A stretch of 16,035 nt of DNA from Vulcanimicrobiota bacterium (lineage in GTDB: Bacteria; Vulcanimicrobiota; Vulcanimicrobiia; Vulcanimicrobiales; Vulcanimicrobiaceae). Shown here piece by piece: positions 14,990-16,035 of the stretch (position 1 is its first letter; each line of letters starts with the position of its first letter). The DNA is taken from contig JAFAMS010000472.1 in NCBI GenBank assembly GCA_019233165.1, positions 1 through 16,035 on the forward strand, in the 5' to 3' direction. Made by a program: the position numbers and the translations under genes. The notes beneath the pieces were generated by a model that was not told the origin of the DNA, did not search any database, and saw nothing but the letters and a program-made list of their open reading frames with translations.

Positions 14990-16035
14990 TTAGAGCGGGA
15001 TGTTGCCGTGCTTGCGGTGCGGGCGGTCGACCCGTTTATTCTGGAGCATCTCGAGCGCGTTCGCGATCGTGCGCCGCGTCTCGCGGGCTTCGATCACGTC
15101 GTCGACGTAACCGCGCTGAGCTGCGATGAACGGGTTGGCGAAGCGCTTGCGGTACTCTTCGACGAGCTCGTTCGTCTTCGCAATCGGATCCGCGGCGTCG
15201 GCGATCTCGCGCCGGAAGAGAATCTTCGCCGCGCCCTCGGCACCCATCACCGCGATCTCGGCAGTAGGCCACGCGACGTTGACGTCGGCACGAATGTGCT
15301 TCGAAGCCATAACGTCGTAGGCGCCGCCGTACGCCTTGCGCGTGATCACCGTAATCTTCGGGACCGTCGCCTCGGCGAACGCGTAGAGCAGCTTCGCGCC
15401 GTGCTTGATGATCCCGCCGTACTCTTGGGCGGTCCCCGGCAGGAAGCCCGGGACGTCGACGAAGGTCACCAACGGGATGTTGAAGGCGTCGCAGAACCGG
15501 ACGAAGCGCGCCGCTTTGATCGAGCTTGCGATGTCGAGGACGCCGGCGAGGACCTCGGGTTGGTTCGCGACGATCCCGACCGAGCGTCCCCCGATCCGCC
15601 CGAAACCGATCACGATATTTTTCGCGTACGAAGGTTGCAGCTCGAAGAATGCGCCGTCGTCGACGACCGCGTCGATCGCGCGCTTCATATCGTAAGGCTT
15701 GTTCGGCGCATCGGGGACCAGCTCGTCGAGCTCCTCACACAAGCGCTGCGGGTCGTCGCCGGTCTCGAAGAACGGCGGGTCGTCGAGGTTGTTCTGCGGA
15801 ACGAACGAGAGCAGCGCGCGGGTTTGCGCGTTCATCTCGTCTTCGTCGGCGGCGGTGAGATCGGCGACCCCGCTCTTTGTGGCATGCGTCATCGCGCCGC
15901 CAAGCTCTTCGAAGGTGACGTCCTCGCCGGTTACCGTTTTGATGATCTCGGGACCGGTGATGAACATCTGCGAGATCTTGTCCACCATGACGATGAAGTC
16001 GGTGATGGCAGGGCTGTAGACCGCGCCGCCGGCAC
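14990..16035 (-). CDS. pccB: Propionyl-CoA carboxylase beta subunit (carboxyltransferase), 5' end cut by window edge
   Basis: 347 complete codons of a carboxyltransferase whose N-terminal third lies beyond the right edge; full-length family members are about 510-540 residues. The first visible residues, [13 protein letters not shown], followed by [17 protein letters not shown], match the middle of PccB/AccD5-type chains. Further features are [63 protein letters not shown], and [17 protein letters not shown]. The Asp in GAYDVM (codon at 15314-15316) corresponds to the position reported to favour propionyl-CoA in actinobacterial PccB (Asp422), so propionyl-CoA is the likely acceptor. The end RKHGNIPL is the standard C terminus. 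The enzyme transfers CO2 from biotin to propionyl-CoA, forming (S)-methylmalonyl-CoA for the epimerase and mutase at the left end of the window. The stop codon TAA at 14990 is 3 nt before the hydrolase start. Confidence 0.95.
   Translation of the reverse strand, partial: AGGAVYSPAITDFIVMVDKISQMFITGPEIIKTVTGEDVTFEELGGAMTHATKSGVADLTAADEDEMNAQTRALLSFVPQNNLDDPPFFETGDDPQRLCEELDELVPDAPNKPYDMKRAIDAVVDDGAFFELQPSYAKNIVIGFGRIGGRSVGIVANQPEVLAGVLDIASSIKAARFVRFCDAFNIPLVTFVDVPGFLPGTAQEYGGIIKHGAKLLYAFAEATVPKITVITRKAYGGAYDVMASKHIRADVNVAWPTAEIAVMGAEGAAKILFRREIADAADPIAKTNELVEEYRKRFANPFIAAQRGYVDDVIEARETRRTIANALEMLQNKRVDRPHRKHGNIPL

Overview
The window is a GC-rich bacterial segment in which every supported gene lies on the minus strand, so it should be read from right to left. 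Fifteen genes are packed almost without spacing. The largest gap is 55 bp (14266-14320), there is no gene-free stretch above 300 bp, and many junctions overlap or lie within 3 nt. This looks like one long operon or a run of tightly coupled operons. No RNA genes, mobile elements, CRISPR arrays or long repeats were seen, nor any convincing factor-independent terminator or sigma-70-type promoter. The organism cannot be named from the sequence. GC-rich coding, a FabI-type enoyl reductase and an actinobacterial-type BC-BCCP acyl-CoA carboxylase subunit would fit a soil or sediment bacterium of a little-cultured GC-rich phylum such as Eremiobacterota, but that placement is a tentative inference.

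In transcription order, the right part holds the C-terminal two thirds of a propionyl-CoA carboxylase-type carboxyltransferase (5' end cut by the window edge), a small exported alpha/beta hydrolase and an exported prolyl-oligopeptidase-like S9 peptidase. The middle part (about 5.8-12.1 kb) is an aromatic acyl-CoA block: a short BoxB-like di-iron benzoyl-CoA epoxidase, an enoyl-CoA hydratase, a lone exported substrate-binding protein of the branched-chain amino acid/aromatic type, a benzoate-CoA ligase, and both subunits of a glutaconate/3-oxoacid-type CoA-transferase. The left part (1-5.8 kb) holds a FabI enoyl reductase, a previously overlooked small ORF resembling the epsilon subunit of acyl-CoA carboxylases, the biotin carboxylase/biotin carrier subunit, the catalytic subunit of methylmalonyl-CoA mutase, methylmalonyl-CoA epimerase, and a PAS-SpoIIE type PP2C phosphatase that runs off the left edge.

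The genes fit one metabolic story. An aromatic acid is captured, activated to its CoA thioester, dearomatised by epoxidation and processed by crotonase and CoA-transferase chemistry. Propionyl-CoA is carboxylated, epimerised and rearranged to succinyl-CoA for the TCA cycle. Several expected parts are absent from the window: the BoxA-type reductase, a full-length BoxC, the B12-binding mutase subunit and ABC permease/ATPase genes. They must lie elsewhere, be replaced by other proteins, or not be used. The most notable observations are the epsilon-like small gene hidden between fabI and the biotin carboxylase gene, the short-form BoxB-like oxygenase overlapping a small crotonase, and the fusion of aromatic and propionate modules in one gene string.
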